Made by a program: the position numbers and the translations under genes | Part shown: in pieces, positions 52,162 through 61,932 of the stretch | Layout: every line of letters starts with the position of its first letter | How positions within the stretch are numbered: position 1 is the first letter of the stretch | NCBI RefSeq assembly: GCF_001854125.1 | Contig: NZ_CP017715.1 | Coordinates: forward strand, 3,100,001-3,164,000 | Source: Marinobacter salinus | Lineage (GTDB): Bacteria > Pseudomonadota > Gammaproteobacteria > Pseudomonadales > Oleiphilaceae | Direction of reading: 5' to 3' | DNA: 64,000 nt | Notes under the pieces: generated by a model | Databases searched by the model: none | Seen by the model: the letters and a program-made list of their open reading frames with translations, nothing else | Told to the model about the DNA's origin: nothing

Positions 52162-52944
52162 TTATCGGTCTTTGGTGAGCCAGTAGGAAAGCAGTACAGG
52201 AAGCATGGTCATCATCATGACCAGCAGTGCCACTACATTGGTGATGGGCACATCACGCGGCCGGGATAGCTGGTTGAGCAACCACAGCGGAAGGGTCGGC
52301 TCATGACCCGCAGTGAAGATCGTCACAATCAACTCGTCGAAAGACAGCGCGAATGCCAACAGCCCCCCGGCAAACAGGGATGCGCCCAGGTTGGGCAGGA
52401 TGATGTACCAGAACGTCTGCCAGGCGGTCGCACCCAGGTCATAGGAAGCTTCGACGATGTTGAATGAAATTCGGCGCAGTCGGGCGACAACATTGTTGTA
52501 GACGATCACCACACAGAAGGTTGCGTGCCCGATGGTAATGGTCGCCATACCCGGGGTAATGCCAGCTGACTTGAAGGTGCTCAGCAGCGAGAGGCCGGTG
52601 ACAATACCCGGCAGTGCGATAGGCAGGATCATGATCAGTGTGAAGGCGTTTTTGCCCGGAAAATTGTTCCGGTAGAGCGCCAGCGCCGCCAATGATCCCA
52701 ATAACAGGGCGATCAGCGTGGATATCGCCGCAATCTGCAGGGAAAATCCGAGCGCCTGAAAGATGTCATCACGCTCGGCGGCCTTGAAAAACCACTCGAC
52801 CGTGAACCCTTTGGGCGGGAACGAGAACGCCGATTCCTCGGTATTGAAGGCGTAGATCAGGATGATCAGTATCGGGAAATACAGAAAGCAGATACCCGCC
52901 AGCGCAAGCCCTTTCAGCAGCCAGGTCGATTTATCAGAGTGCAT
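52162..52944 (-). CDS. ABC transporter permease, spermidine/putrescine type (PotC/YdcV-like)
   Basis: ATG at 52944, overlapping the upstream permease stop, gives 260 residues. Six TM helices and the EAA loop ([32 protein letters not shown]) of polyamine-type permeases are present. Together with the preceding permease it would form the channel of the transporter. Confidence 0.92.
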   Translation of the reverse strand: MHSDKSTWLLKGLALAGICFLYFPILIILIYAFNTEESAFSFPPKGFTVEWFFKAAERDDIFQALGFSLQIAAISTLIALLLGSLAALALYRNNFPGKNAFTLIMILPIALPGIVTGLSLLSTFKSAGITPGMATITIGHATFCVVIVYNNVVARLRRISFNIVEASYDLGATAWQTFWYIILPNLGASLFAGGLLAFALSFDELIVTIFTAGHEPTLPLWLLNQLSRPRDVPITNVVALLVMMMTMLPVLLSYWLTKDR

Positions 52945-53866
52945 CGAACGCCCCCGCCCTTTTCGCAAAGTAGAGATAGACCGCGATAATCAGGATCGGG
53001 GCCAGGGTGAAAGCCGCTGCCATTGGCATATTGCCGATTGAGCCCTGCTGGACGTACACCATGTTGCCAATAAACAAGCCTGGCGGGCCCACGAGTTGTG
53101 GAACGATGTAGTCACCGAGCGTCAGTGAAAAGGTAAAGATGGAGCCGGCAATAACACCGGGAATGCAGAGCGGCAGAATGACATGGCGAAACGTCTGGAA
53201 AGGGCGTGCGCCAAGGTCATTTGACGCATCCAGCAAACTCGTCGACAGCCGCTGCAGAGCCGCCTGTATCGGCAATATCATGAACGGCAACCAGATATAG
53301 GTGAATACCAGAAAACGTCCCACATTGGAGGTGGACAGGGTATTGCCACCGATGGACGGTATATCAAGGATCGCATGCAGTACGCTGGTCAGGCCCAGTG
53401 CATCAATGATCCAGTAAGCCACACCTTCCTGCGAGAGGATAAGGGTCCAGGAATACGCCTTGACGATATAGCTGGTCCACATGGGCAGGATGACGGAGAT
53501 ATACAGAAACGCCTGCATCTTCCCCGAGGCATGACGTGTCATGTAGTAGGCCACAGGAAAGGCGACAACCGCGCTGAATACCGACACCGCCAGTGCCATG
53601 GTGGCAGTTCTGATAATGATGTCGGCGTTGGCCGGCGAGAACAGATTCCTGATGTTCTCGAGGCTGAAATCCCTGACCACAGTCATGGTGAAATCATCGA
53701 AGGTGTAGAAGGACTGGCTCAGCAAATGCAGCAGTGGGTAGATGTAAATCACCAGAAACCAGACGGCGGGCAGTCCGAGCAGCAGTATCAGCTTCAGGCG
53801 CGGCCGGTTGAACAGGGATCCCGATTTCCTCACGGCGGCCCGGTTTTCAGCGGTAGCAGGCATCAT
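52934..53866 (-). CDS. ABC transporter permease, spermidine/putrescine type (PotB/YdcU-like)
   Basis: 310 residues, six TM helices, with an extended cytoplasmic N-terminus and the EAA motif ([29 protein letters not shown]). The gene overlaps the ATPase stop at its start and the next permease at its end. PotB-like permeases are the partner of PotC-like ones. Confidence 0.92.
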   Translation of the reverse strand: MMPATAENRAAVRKSGSLFNRPRLKLILLLGLPAVWFLVIYIYPLLHLLSQSFYTFDDFTMTVVRDFSLENIRNLFSPANADIIIRTATMALAVSVFSAVVAFPVAYYMTRHASGKMQAFLYISVILPMWTSYIVKAYSWTLILSQEGVAYWIIDALGLTSVLHAILDIPSIGGNTLSTSNVGRFLVFTYIWLPFMILPIQAALQRLSTSLLDASNDLGARPFQTFRHVILPLCIPGVIAGSIFTFSLTLGDYIVPQLVGPPGLFIGNMVYVQQGSIGNMPMAAAFTLAPILIIAVYLYFAKRAGAFDAL

Positions 53867-54864
53867 GACCCCGGCTCCTCCAGCCTCACCATATCCGCGC
53901 GATCCCAGCTGATACTGACGGGCTGCTCGCCCAGCGAGTTGCGATCAAAGGCATAGGGTGGCTGGACCAGTAACGTACGATGGTTGGGCAGTCGGATTTC
54001 AACTTTGGTTACCGCGCCCTGGTAGAAAATTTCGGATACCTGGCCCTGCAAGGTCATATCGCCGTGGCCATTGTTGAGTCGGATTTTTTCCGGGCGCAAT
54101 GCGAAAACCTGGGGACCGTCGACAAGCTCGGGAAACAGCTTGCTGTCAATGATATTGGCCGTTCCCATAAAGTCGGCAACAAAGCGGGTTTTCGGCGACT
54201 CATAGAGTGCTTCCGGAGTGCTGACCTGCTCAATCCTGCCCTGGTTGAATACCGCAATCCGGTCTGACATGGAAAGGGCTTCGCCCTGATCGTGCGTGAC
54301 GAAGACAAACGTGATACCCAGCTGTTTCTGCAGGGCCTTGAGTTCACCCTGCATCTGTTCGCGGAGCTTCAGATCCAGGGCGCCCAGTGGTTCATCCAGC
54401 AATAACACCTTTGGCTGATTCACCAGTGCCCGCGCCAGTGCCACACGCTGTTGCTGCCCACCTGACAACTGATTAGGCCGGCGATTGGCCAGATGCTCCA
54501 GATCCACCAGTTTGAGCGCATCCTTTACCCGTATTGCCCGGTCTTTGCGTCGTACCCCTTTGACCATCAACCCGTAACCGACGTTGTCTTCGATGGTCAT
54601 ATGAGGAAACAGCGCATAATCCTGGAAGACAGTATTCACGTTGCGTTTGAAAGGAGGGAGCCACGTGGCGTCTTCACCATTGATATAAATGGTGCCCGAC
54701 GTTGGCTGCTCAAACCCCGCCATCAGGCGAAGGCATGTGGTCTTGCCCGATCCCGAAGGCCCAAGCATGGAAAAGAACTCACCTTCTTTGACGGTGAGAG
54801 ATACGTCATCGACAGCCTTAACATCGCCAAAGTGACGTTTCACATTCTCAAAGATCACTGACAT
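53863..54864 (-). CDS. ABC transporter ATP-binding protein, spermidine/putrescine type (PotA/YdcT-like)
   Basis: 333 residues: Walker A GPSGSGKTT, signature LSGGQQQRVALARAL, Walker B VLLLDEPLGALD, H-loop VTHDQGEA and a C-terminal TOBE domain (EKIRLNNGHGDM.LQGQVSEIFYQGAVTKVEI). PotA-type layout. Hydrolyses ATP to power polyamine or related solute uptake. Confidence 0.95.
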   Translation of the reverse strand: MSVIFENVKRHFGDVKAVDDVSLTVKEGEFFSMLGPSGSGKTTCLRLMAGFEQPTSGTIYINGEDATWLPPFKRNVNTVFQDYALFPHMTIEDNVGYGLMVKGVRRKDRAIRVKDALKLVDLEHLANRRPNQLSGGQQQRVALARALVNQPKVLLLDEPLGALDLKLREQMQGELKALQKQLGITFVFVTHDQGEALSMSDRIAVFNQGRIEQVSTPEALYESPKTRFVADFMGTANIIDSKLFPELVDGPQVFALRPEKIRLNNGHGDMTLQGQVSEIFYQGAVTKVEIRLPNHRTLLVQPPYAFDRNSLGEQPVSISWDRADMVRLEEPGS

Positions 54865-54897
54865 AGATGACCCGGATTTCTGGAGTTGACGTCAATC

Positions 54898-54930
54898 GAG
54901 CCTGTTCCCGTTACTCATGGGAACAGGCTC
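54898..54930 (-). terminator. Hairpin between binding-protein and ATPase genes
   Basis: GAGCCTGTTCCC (54898-54909) pairs with GGGAACAGGCTC (54919-54930), a 12-base perfect stem with a nine-base loop. It lies just after the binding-protein stop on the minus strand and probably stabilises or partly terminates the message, raising binding-protein expression. Confidence 0.6.
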
Positions 54931-54944
54931 CCGGGAGGGAAGCG

Positions 54945-56081
54945 TTAGCGGCCACCCATGATGGCGATGTAATCCTGCGTCCAGCGACTGTATGACACGC
55001 ATTCCTTGTCGCCGTCACACTGAGCTCTCGGAGTCTTCCAGAACGAGACCTGTTCGAAATGGTCTGCACCATTGGCCTTGCAGCCGTCTTTGCCCAGCAG
55101 GTCGTTGTCGTCACAGGCGGCGGGTACGGCGGGTACGGAACCAAACCAGGACGCCAGGTCACCCTGCAGCTTGGGCGTGATTGACCAGTTCAGCCAGGCA
55201 TAGGCGCACTCCTGATTTTCAGCATTTGTGGCCAGCATGGTGGTATCTGCCCATCCGGTCACACCTTCCTTGGGGAAGCTTGTTGCAATAGGCTGACCGT
55301 CTGCTTTCAGGGCATTGGCCTGGAAAGGCCAGGCGCTGGAAGCAACCACCCCTTCGTTCTTGAAATCACTCATTTGCACGTTGTAGTCGTGCCAGTACCG
55401 ATGCAGGAGATCATGCTGTGTACGCAGCACGTCCAGAACAGCCTGGTATTGCTCTTCATTCAGCTCGTAGGGGTCGGTGATGCCGAGCTCAGGCCTCTTG
55501 TCTTTGACGTAAAGCGCAGCGTCAGCGATATAGATCGGTCCATCGTAGGCCTGAACCCTACCCTCATTGGACTTGCCGTCCGGCAGTGTCATGGGCTTAA
55601 AGACCACATCCCAGCTATCTGGCGGTGTAGTGAATACATCGGTGTTATACATCAGCAGGTTGGGGCCCCACTGGAAAGGCACACCGTAGTGTTCACCGTT
55701 AACGGTGAACCAGGCACCATCCTGCAAGCGAGGGTCTATCGAGTCCCAGGCCGTTATTCTGCTGATATCAATAGGCTGGACGCGCTTGCCATAGATCAGG
55801 CGAAGCGAAGCATCACCGGATGCGGTGACCAGGTCATAACCACCCTTTGCCATCAGGCTGACCATTTCGTCAGAAGTCGCTGCGGTTTTTACGTTAACCG
55901 AGCAGCCGGTATTTTGTTCAAACTGGGTAACCCAGTCGTAATTGGGATCAGTGTCCCCACGTTCAATATACCCCGGCCAAGCCACAATGTTGACCTGGTC
56001 CTCTAAGCCCTCGGCAGCATGAGCGCTGGTGCAAACAAGGGTGAGCGAAAGCGCCGCTAGTTTCAGATTCTTTATTTTCAT
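54945..56081 (-). CDS. ABC transporter substrate-binding protein (PotD/YdcS-like)
   Basis: 378 residues from ATG at 56081 with a signal peptide (MKIKNLKLAALSLTLVCTSAHA, cleavage AHA-A). Mature start EDQVNIVAWPGYIERG matches the bacterial spermidine/putrescine-binding fold. It binds a polyamine or related amine in the periplasm. Cys residues at the C-terminus (CDDNDLLGKDGCKANG) could form disulfides. It heads the five-gene unit; the 240-base upstream region shares the LysR gene's promoter. Confidence 0.9.
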   Translation of the reverse strand: MKIKNLKLAALSLTLVCTSAHAAEGLEDQVNIVAWPGYIERGDTDPNYDWVTQFEQNTGCSVNVKTAATSDEMVSLMAKGGYDLVTASGDASLRLIYGKRVQPIDISRITAWDSIDPRLQDGAWFTVNGEHYGVPFQWGPNLLMYNTDVFTTPPDSWDVVFKPMTLPDGKSNEGRVQAYDGPIYIADAALYVKDKRPELGITDPYELNEEQYQAVLDVLRTQHDLLHRYWHDYNVQMSDFKNEGVVASSAWPFQANALKADGQPIATSFPKEGVTGWADTTMLATNAENQECAYAWLNWSITPKLQGDLASWFGSVPAVPAACDDNDLLGKDGCKANGADHFEQVSFWKTPRAQCDGDKECVSYSRWTQDYIAIMGGR

Positions 56082-56321
56082 GACCGGTACCTGTCGTCTG
56101 AGTGAGCCGCATTGTTGGCACAATATATTTACTTGTTATTGAAGATTCTTTTTTCCTGAGTTCTTACCTAAAGCTTATTCAGCAATCGCGGGGCATAGCC
56201 AATACAAAATAAAGAAGCCTGCCATTGAAAAAATCGATATCTCGTTGAATAATGAACTTCCCATAACGAATCATCGAATTGCGGGCCCGGCATAACAGAT
56301 ACCCTGCAGGAGCATGGCGAC

Positions 56322-57242
56322 ATGTTTTCGTTCAGGCAGATTCAATACTTCATTGCGGTGGCAGAGACTGGGTCGGTGTCATCGGCGGCCAATGCCGTCC
56401 ATATTTCCCAGTCGACGCTCACAACCGCCATCAAACAGCTTGAGGACGATGTCGGCGTCAGTCTTTTCTCCCGGCATTCCAAGGGCATGGAGCTGACCCA
56501 TTCCGGCCATCAGTTTCTGCGTCAGGCTTACCAGATCATGTCGGCCGTCGACAACGCGAAACGCAGCCTGACCGAGGCGACCGATGAAGTCATTGGCGCC
56601 CTCAACATTGGCGTGACAAGCCTGGTTTCAGGCTACTATCTCGCTGACCTGCTCTCCGGTTTCAAGAAAATCTATGGCAACGTGGAACTGCGTGTTTTCG
56701 AGGATGACCGTTCCTATATCGAGCATTTGCTGGTCAATGGTGAACTGGACGTAGGGGTGCTTCTTCTCTCCAGTATCGAGAACCATAAAGCGCTCAACAC
56801 CGAAGTTCTGACCTATTCCCGTTACCGGGCGTGGCTACCGCCGCACCACCCTCTGCTCCTGGAAGAGTCCATCAGCATGGACCAGTTGTTGCGGGAACCC
56901 CAGATTTTGCTCAGGGTTGATGATCTCAGCGACCAGATCCGGAGTCTGTGGCGCGGCTTTTCGCAGGAACCGGAGATCGCCATTCAGAGCGGCTCTGTGG
57001 AGGCGGTGCGAAGTCTGGTTTATGCCGGAATGGGAGTCTCTCTGATGCCGGATATGACCTACCGCCCATGGTCACTGGAGGGTGATCGTGTCGAAGCGCG
57101 GCAGATCATTGATCTCTCCGACACGCTGGACATTGGACTGGCCTGGCGTCGAGGTGGTCGCCGCAATGCACTGGTTGAATATTTTGTGTCGGTGGCACGG
57201 GAGCAACTGCCTTCGGCTTCAGGATCCGCCCTGCCTATATAG
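56322..57242 (+). CDS. LysR-type transcriptional regulator
   Basis: 306 residues with the LysR HTH ([58 protein letters not shown]) and a periplasmic-binding-like effector domain. It is divergent from the binding-protein gene and codirectional with a second ALDH gene 14 bases after it, so it likely controls both. The effector may be a polyamine-derived compound. No clean T-N11-A operator could be picked out by eye in the 240-base divergent region. Confidence 0.93.
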   Translation: MFSFRQIQYFIAVAETGSVSSAANAVHISQSTLTTAIKQLEDDVGVSLFSRHSKGMELTHSGHQFLRQAYQIMSAVDNAKRSLTEATDEVIGALNIGVTSLVSGYYLADLLSGFKKIYGNVELRVFEDDRSYIEHLLVNGELDVGVLLLSSIENHKALNTEVLTYSRYRAWLPPHHPLLLEESISMDQLLREPQILLRVDDLSDQIRSLWRGFSQEPEIAIQSGSVEAVRSLVYAGMGVSLMPDMTYRPWSLEGDRVEARQIIDLSDTLDIGLAWRRGGRRNALVEYFVSVAREQLPSASGSALPI

Positions 57243-57255
57243 AGAGTTGTGCACA

Positions 57256-58689
57256 ATGATTGATGATTGGCCTACAGAGTTACTGATCGGCGGCCAGCTT
57301 TGTACTGGCCTGGGTGCAGCGGAAACCATCTATGACCCGCGGACCGCCCAATCACTCGGCGCAGTGCCTGAAGCGTCGGCCAATCAGGCCGATGACGCCG
57401 TAGCGCAGGCCAGCGACGCTTTTCATGCGTGGTCGCGAATGGCCATTAACCAACGCTCCAGGTTGCTACTGTCGATTGCTGAAACGATAGAACGGGCGAA
57501 GCCATGGCTTGCCGGCCTGGAGGCGATCAACTGTGGCAAAAATCCCGGTCAGGCGCTGGATGAAGAGCTCCCGGCCGCTGCAGACACCTTTCGCTACTAC
57601 GCGGGCCTGATTCGCAACCAGGCGGCCCCTATGGCCGGCGAGTACTGCCCGGGGCAGACCAGCTTTGTGCGGCGATCAGCCGTCGGCGTCGTTGTCGCCA
57701 TCGCGCCATGGAACTATCCCATCATGATGGCGGCCTGGAAAATTGCTCCAGCTCTCGCGGCGGGCAATACCGTCGTTTTCAAACCGTCCGAGCTGACGCC
57801 CTACACTGCGCTTGCGCTCGCCCGGTTGATTGCGTCGGTGGTGCCTCCGGGTGTTTTGAACATTGTCACCGGGCGGGGTGAGAGTGTGGGTCGCCAGCTC
57901 ATCACGAACCCCCGGGTCCGTATGATTTCTCTCACAGGCGGCATTCCAACGGGCCAGAAGATCCTTCAGGCAGCTCATAAAAGTGTTAAACGAACCCACC
58001 TTGAACTTGGCGGCAAAGCGCCAGTGCTGGTCCTTGACGATGCCGATGTTGAAAAGACCGTGGCCGGCGTTGCGCGCTACGGCTATTACAATGCGGGGCA
58101 GGATTGCACGGCCGCGTGTCGCATTTTCGTTCAGAAAGGGATTTACGACCAGTTTGTTGACATGCTGTCAGAGCGGGTTGGTGGACTCCGGTTCGGGGTG
58201 TCTCGGCACCAGGATGATGTTGGCCCGCTGATCAGTGATCGCCAGCGCAATAGCATTGCCAGTTTTGTGGAACGAGCGCGGGAACAGTCTCATATCGATG
58301 TGACAGTGGGTGGTTATATTCCTGACTTGGAAGGCTATTTTTATGCTCCAACGCTGATTGTCGGAGCTCAACAGTCCGATGAGATTGTTCAGGCCGAGGT
58401 TTTTGGGCCGGTAGTATCGGTCACCTGCTGTGACGACGAGCAGCAAGCCGTAAGCTGGGCGAATGCCTCCGAATACGGTCTCGCGTCTTCAGTCTGGTCA
58501 GGCGATATCGGTCGGGCGATGCGCGTGGCTTCGGAGTTAGAGTACGGTGCGACCTGGATTAACAGCCATTTCCTGCTAGCCAGCGAAATGCCACACGGAG
58601 GCTTAAGGGCGTCTGGATACGGTAACGATCTCTCGGCGTTTGCCTTGGATGATTACTCTGTACTTCGGCATATCATGGTTTCGCACTGA
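57256..58689 (+). CDS. Second gamma-aminobutyraldehyde dehydrogenase-like ALDH
   Basis: ATG at 57256 gives 477 residues, a paralogue of the gene at 50703. It has the same markers: [52 protein letters not shown] and [14 protein letters not shown] (catalytic Cys). It is 14 bases from the LysR stop, so the two likely form an operon. The paralogues share an N-terminal start with about 480 residues and end in HIMVSH/HIMISHD, suggesting duplication within the locus. Confidence 0.9.
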   Translation: MIDDWPTELLIGGQLCTGLGAAETIYDPRTAQSLGAVPEASANQADDAVAQASDAFHAWSRMAINQRSRLLLSIAETIERAKPWLAGLEAINCGKNPGQALDEELPAAADTFRYYAGLIRNQAAPMAGEYCPGQTSFVRRSAVGVVVAIAPWNYPIMMAAWKIAPALAAGNTVVFKPSELTPYTALALARLIASVVPPGVLNIVTGRGESVGRQLITNPRVRMISLTGGIPTGQKILQAAHKSVKRTHLELGGKAPVLVLDDADVEKTVAGVARYGYYNAGQDCTAACRIFVQKGIYDQFVDMLSERVGGLRFGVSRHQDDVGPLISDRQRNSIASFVERAREQSHIDVTVGGYIPDLEGYFYAPTLIVGAQQSDEIVQAEVFGPVVSVTCCDDEQQAVSWANASEYGLASSVWSGDIGRAMRVASELEYGATWINSHFLLASEMPHGGLRASGYGNDLSAFALDDYSVLRHIMVSH

Positions 58690-58873
58690 TAGACGACATC
58701 TGACTAGAGCACGGCGATGATGATGTTGAGGTAGAGACTGGCGCCAATTACTCCTTGAGCACGAATGATTCAGTAGCCCATACTCTATCAATAGGAGCTT
58801 CTGCCCTAGCGGACCAGGGAAAAGTGTACTACCAATAGGCCATAACCTATTGTTTTTGATTTTATTATTGAGA

Positions 58874-58947
58874 TGGAGCGGGTGAAGGGAATCGAACCCT
58901 CGTATGCAGCTTGGGAAGCTGCCGTTCTACCATTGAACTACACCCGC
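58874..58947 (-). tRNA. glyU: tRNA-Gly (anticodon CCC)
   Basis: On the minus strand the 74-base sequence folds as a tRNA: acceptor stem GCGGGTG/CACCCGC, anticodon stem GCAGC/GCTGC around loop TTCCCAA (anticodon CCC), T-loop GGTTCGATTCC and an encoded CCA end (TCCA). It closely resembles E. coli glyU. Confidence 0.95.
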
Positions 58948-59018
58948 ATTGGCGATGGCCGCGTGAGCAATATAAGCGGTCTGCCCGCTTGGGGGCAAGC
59001 ATTCTGTCTGGAGCAACA

Positions 59019-60743
59019 ATGGATCCCATCCTTACCCTGATTGGCGCCCTCATGCTGGTCATCAGTATTGTGCTCAGTCCGTTATCAAGCCGGGTTGGCA
59101 TGCCGGTGCTGCTGATTTTTCTCGGCGTCGGGATGATCATGGGCGAAGACGGACCCGGTGGTATCCAGTTCGACAACTTTGAGCTGGCCTTCCTGATTGC
59201 CAATCTGGCGCTTGGCGTCATTCTTCTTGACGGTGGCATGCGCACCCGGGCCGAGACCTTCCGCGTAGGTTTACGACCTGCACTGGTTCTGGCCACTATC
59301 GGTGTATTCATGACCGCGGCCGGAGCGGCCGTCGTTGCCCGCTGGGTGTTTGATCTGCAATGGCTAACGGCGCTGCTCGTGGGCGCCATTATTTCGTCCA
59401 CCGACGCGGCCGCCGTATTCTCATTGCTTCAGGGCCGGGGACTGCACCTCAACGAAAGGGTTAGCGCCACACTGGAGATCGAGTCCGGTAGCAACGATCC
59501 CATGGCGATCTTCCTGACCCTGATGCTGGTGACTTTAATCGGAAATAGTGGCGAAAGCGCAACGTGGGCGGCCCTCATCATGCTGATCAAGCAATTCGGC
59601 ATTGGTGGTCTGGCAGGTATCCTGGGCGGTTATACCGTGGTGGAACTGGCCAACCGGATTCGACTGACCCCATCTCTCTATCCGCTTCTGGTCGCAGCCG
59701 CAGGCATTTCTGTTTTCTCAGCCACTAACGCACTGGGTGGTAGCGGCTTTCTGGCGATTTATCTGACCGGTGTGGTGATTGGCAATCGCCACGTTCGGAT
59801 GATGCCAATGATCCTGCAGGTTCACGATGGACTGGCGTGGCTCGCACAGCTTTGCCTGTTCCTGATGCTTGGCCTGCTGGTCACCCCATCAGACCTGTTG
59901 CCGCTTTTGGGTAGCGGCCTGATTCTCGCATTGTCGCTTATCTTCATCATCCGCCCGCTGACCGTCATGCTTACACTCTGGCCCTTTGCCTTCAATCGCC
60001 GGGAATTGAGCTTCATCAGCTGGGTTGGTTTACGGGGCGCCGTGCCTATCGTGCTGGCACTTTTTCCAATCATGGCCAACCTTCCCGAAGCCCAACTCGT
60101 CTTCCATGCGGCCTTCTTTATTGTGCTGGTTTCACTGTTGGTTCAGGGCACCACAATGGCACCCCTGGCCCGGAAACTGCGCCTGGAAGTCCCGGCCGGC
60201 GAGGACCCCTACCGTCGTCTGCCCCTCGATGCGCCTGCCGCAGGCGACCACGAACTGATGCTGTTTCCGCTGCGGGGCGAGTCCTGGGAAACACCTCGCC
60301 GCCTCAGCCAGCTGCGATTCCCGGAGAATACTGCCGTTGCCGGTGTATTCCGCAACCGTGTGTGTCTTCAACCCAAAGGGGACCTGGAGGTTTCCAGTGG
60401 CGACATGGTCGCCATGTTCGCGACGCCAGGTGTGCTGCCCGAGCTCGGCAAGGCGCTCAGTGGACGGCATGCGCCGAAATATCTTGCCGAGCGGGCATTT
60501 TTCGGGGACTTCGTCCTAAACGGAGACGCGCTGCTGGGCGACGTCGAACAGGTCTATGGCATTGAATTCGACGACCTTCCCCCGGAGCTGTCCCTGGCAG
60601 AATGCTTTGCCAGGCGCACCAAGGGCCACCCGGTCGTCGGAGACATTGTGACGCTGGGCCCGGTCACTCTGGTCGCGAGAGCAACGAATGCGGATCAGGT
60701 CACCAAGGTAGGGCTGAAGATGGACAGCTCACAAAACAGGTGA
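59019..60743 (+). CDS. Potassium/proton antiporter with TrkA-C and C-terminal domain (CvrA/NhaP2)
   Basis: ATG at 59019 with TGGAG upstream gives 574 residues. The N-terminal two-thirds is a CPA1-type transporter with ~12 TM helices (IISSTDAAAVFSLLQGRGL; the TDA and NDPMAIF ion-binding motifs). The C-terminal part has a TrkA-C-like domain (ESWETPRRLSQLRFPENTAVAGVFRNRVCLQPKGDLEVSSGDMVAMFATP) and a CorC/HlyC-type transporter-associated module near the end (YGIEFDDLPPELSLAECF). This order is that of K+/H+ antiporter NhaP2 (CvrA). Exports K+, protecting cytoplasmic ion and pH balance. Confidence 0.93.
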   Translation: MDPILTLIGALMLVISIVLSPLSSRVGMPVLLIFLGVGMIMGEDGPGGIQFDNFELAFLIANLALGVILLDGGMRTRAETFRVGLRPALVLATIGVFMTAAGAAVVARWVFDLQWLTALLVGAIISSTDAAAVFSLLQGRGLHLNERVSATLEIESGSNDPMAIFLTLMLVTLIGNSGESATWAALIMLIKQFGIGGLAGILGGYTVVELANRIRLTPSLYPLLVAAAGISVFSATNALGGSGFLAIYLTGVVIGNRHVRMMPMILQVHDGLAWLAQLCLFLMLGLLVTPSDLLPLLGSGLILALSLIFIIRPLTVMLTLWPFAFNRRELSFISWVGLRGAVPIVLALFPIMANLPEAQLVFHAAFFIVLVSLLVQGTTMAPLARKLRLEVPAGEDPYRRLPLDAPAAGDHELMLFPLRGESWETPRRLSQLRFPENTAVAGVFRNRVCLQPKGDLEVSSGDMVAMFATPGVLPELGKALSGRHAPKYLAERAFFGDFVLNGDALLGDVEQVYGIEFDDLPPELSLAECFARRTKGHPVVGDIVTLGPVTLVARATNADQVTKVGLKMDSSQNR

Positions 60744-60851
60744 TCAGGGAAAGAGATAGCTAAAAAAGGTAACAAAACCTCTTAACAGCAAGCCCGCGGG
60801 CTATGTTATAAACGGGTTTGTATGAAGATTAACCATTGGTAAGTAAAAATC

Positions 60852-61412
60852 ATGTTCGCCCGTTATTTGATTACCTTCTGCCTGTTCACATGTCCGGCCT
60901 TGCTCCCGCTCTCAGCCTCGGCGGGGGATCTGCTGGCCAGAGCCGACTTGCGGCTGCCCGCTGTCAGGCCAGCTCAGGAAGACGCACTGGACATCAACAA
61001 GGTGGTGGTTCGTAAGAGTGAACGACGGCTCTACCTGATGGATGGGAGCCAGGTGGTAAAAAGCTACCGCGTTTCCCTCGGGGACAACCCGGAAGGGCAC
61101 AAGCTTTATGAAGGCGACGAGCGCACCCCTGAAGGTGATTACACCCTTGACTGGCGCAATGCCGGCAGCGATTTCTACAAATCGATCCACATCTCCTATC
61201 CCAGCGAGAAAGACCGTGAGCTGGCCCGGGCCTGGGGGCTCAACCCAGGCGGCAGCATCATGATTCACGGCCTGCCCAATGACGTCGGCGATATGGCCTT
61301 TGCTTACCGGGGCCTGGACTGGACCGACGGATGTATCGCCCTGACCAATGAAGAAATGGACGAAATCTGGCAGTTGGTGGCTGACGGAACACCCATTCGT
61401 ATTCTCCCCTGA
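60852..61412 (+). CDS. L,D-transpeptidase (YkuD domain)
   Basis: 186 residues with an N-terminal signal peptide (LITFCLFTCPALLPLSASA), so periplasmic. YkuD motifs: VVRKSERRLYLMDGSQVVKSYRVSLG, ERTPEGDYTL and the catalytic region MIHGLPN...DWTDGCIALTNEEMDEIW (His and Cys in SxGC-like context, here TDGC). These enzymes make 3-3 peptidoglycan crosslinks or attach lipoproteins to the wall. The next gene encodes an Lpp-like lipoprotein. Confidence 0.93.
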   Translation: MFARYLITFCLFTCPALLPLSASAGDLLARADLRLPAVRPAQEDALDINKVVVRKSERRLYLMDGSQVVKSYRVSLGDNPEGHKLYEGDERTPEGDYTLDWRNAGSDFYKSIHISYPSEKDRELARAWGLNPGGSIMIHGLPNDVGDMAFAYRGLDWTDGCIALTNEEMDEIWQLVADGTPIRILP

Positions 61413-61608
61413 AACAGTTATGACAGCCGGATTAAGTTGTTGTCATAAGCCGAATAAATATACGTATCCTTAGTTAACATTTTGTCCCTGAGTGTTTTAC
61501 ACTGTTTAACGACTCCGGTAGTCAACGCCTATCGGGATAGTTGACAGGAAGTCGTCTATACTGACTTTCGGATCACAGGAAATAACACGACCAATAAGGG
61601 GATTTACA

Positions 61609-61887
61609 ATGCGTAAACTGACGATCGCCGGGATTGCACTGGCTACTGCCCTGACCGCAGGCTGTGCGACCAACCAAGCGGCTCTCGACGAGGCAAATGC
61701 AACCGCAAGCTCCGCTGAGCAAACGGCTGAAAATGCACTGAACACCGCCAACAGCGCTGCAAGCTCTGCACGTACTGCTCAGCAGACTGCAGAAGAAGCG
61801 CTGGCCGCAGCCAAGGCAGCCCAGAAGGCTGCTGACGAAGCAAACGAGCGCGCCAAGCGCATGCTTCAGCAATCAAGCATGAAGTAA
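61609..61887 (+). CDS. lpp: Lpp/OprI-type alanine-zipper outer-membrane lipoprotein
   Basis: 92 residues: lipobox signal LATALTAGC (mature N-terminal Cys about residue 19), then a helical alanine-zipper with heptads rich in Ala (AEQTAENALNTANSAASSARTAQQ), ending in QQSSMK with a C-terminal Lys as in E. coli Lpp. It is thought to trimerise and tether the outer membrane to peptidoglycan. AAGGGG before the ATG. It is followed by a strong terminator. Confidence 0.92.
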   Translation: MRKLTIAGIALATALTAGCATNQAALDEANATASSAEQTAENALNTANSAASSARTAQQTAEEALAAAKAAQKAADEANERAKRMLQQSSMK

Positions 61888-61904
61888 GGCTTGCGCCGAC
61901 GTTG

Positions 61905-61932
61905 AAAAGGCCGGATTTTCCGGCCTTTTTTT
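61905..61932. terminator. Intrinsic terminator after lpp
   Basis: AAAAGGCCGGA (61905-61915) and TCCGGCCTTTT (61919-61929) form an 11-base stem with loop TTT, followed by a T tract (to 61932); also A-rich upstream, so bidirectional. Serves lpp and, on the other strand, the slipin gene. Confidence 0.9.

Noticed and set aside
56082-56321. Sigma-54 promoter (TTGGCAC) in the LysR/binding-protein divergent region
   Set aside because: The -12 TTGC element is missing at the correct spacing.
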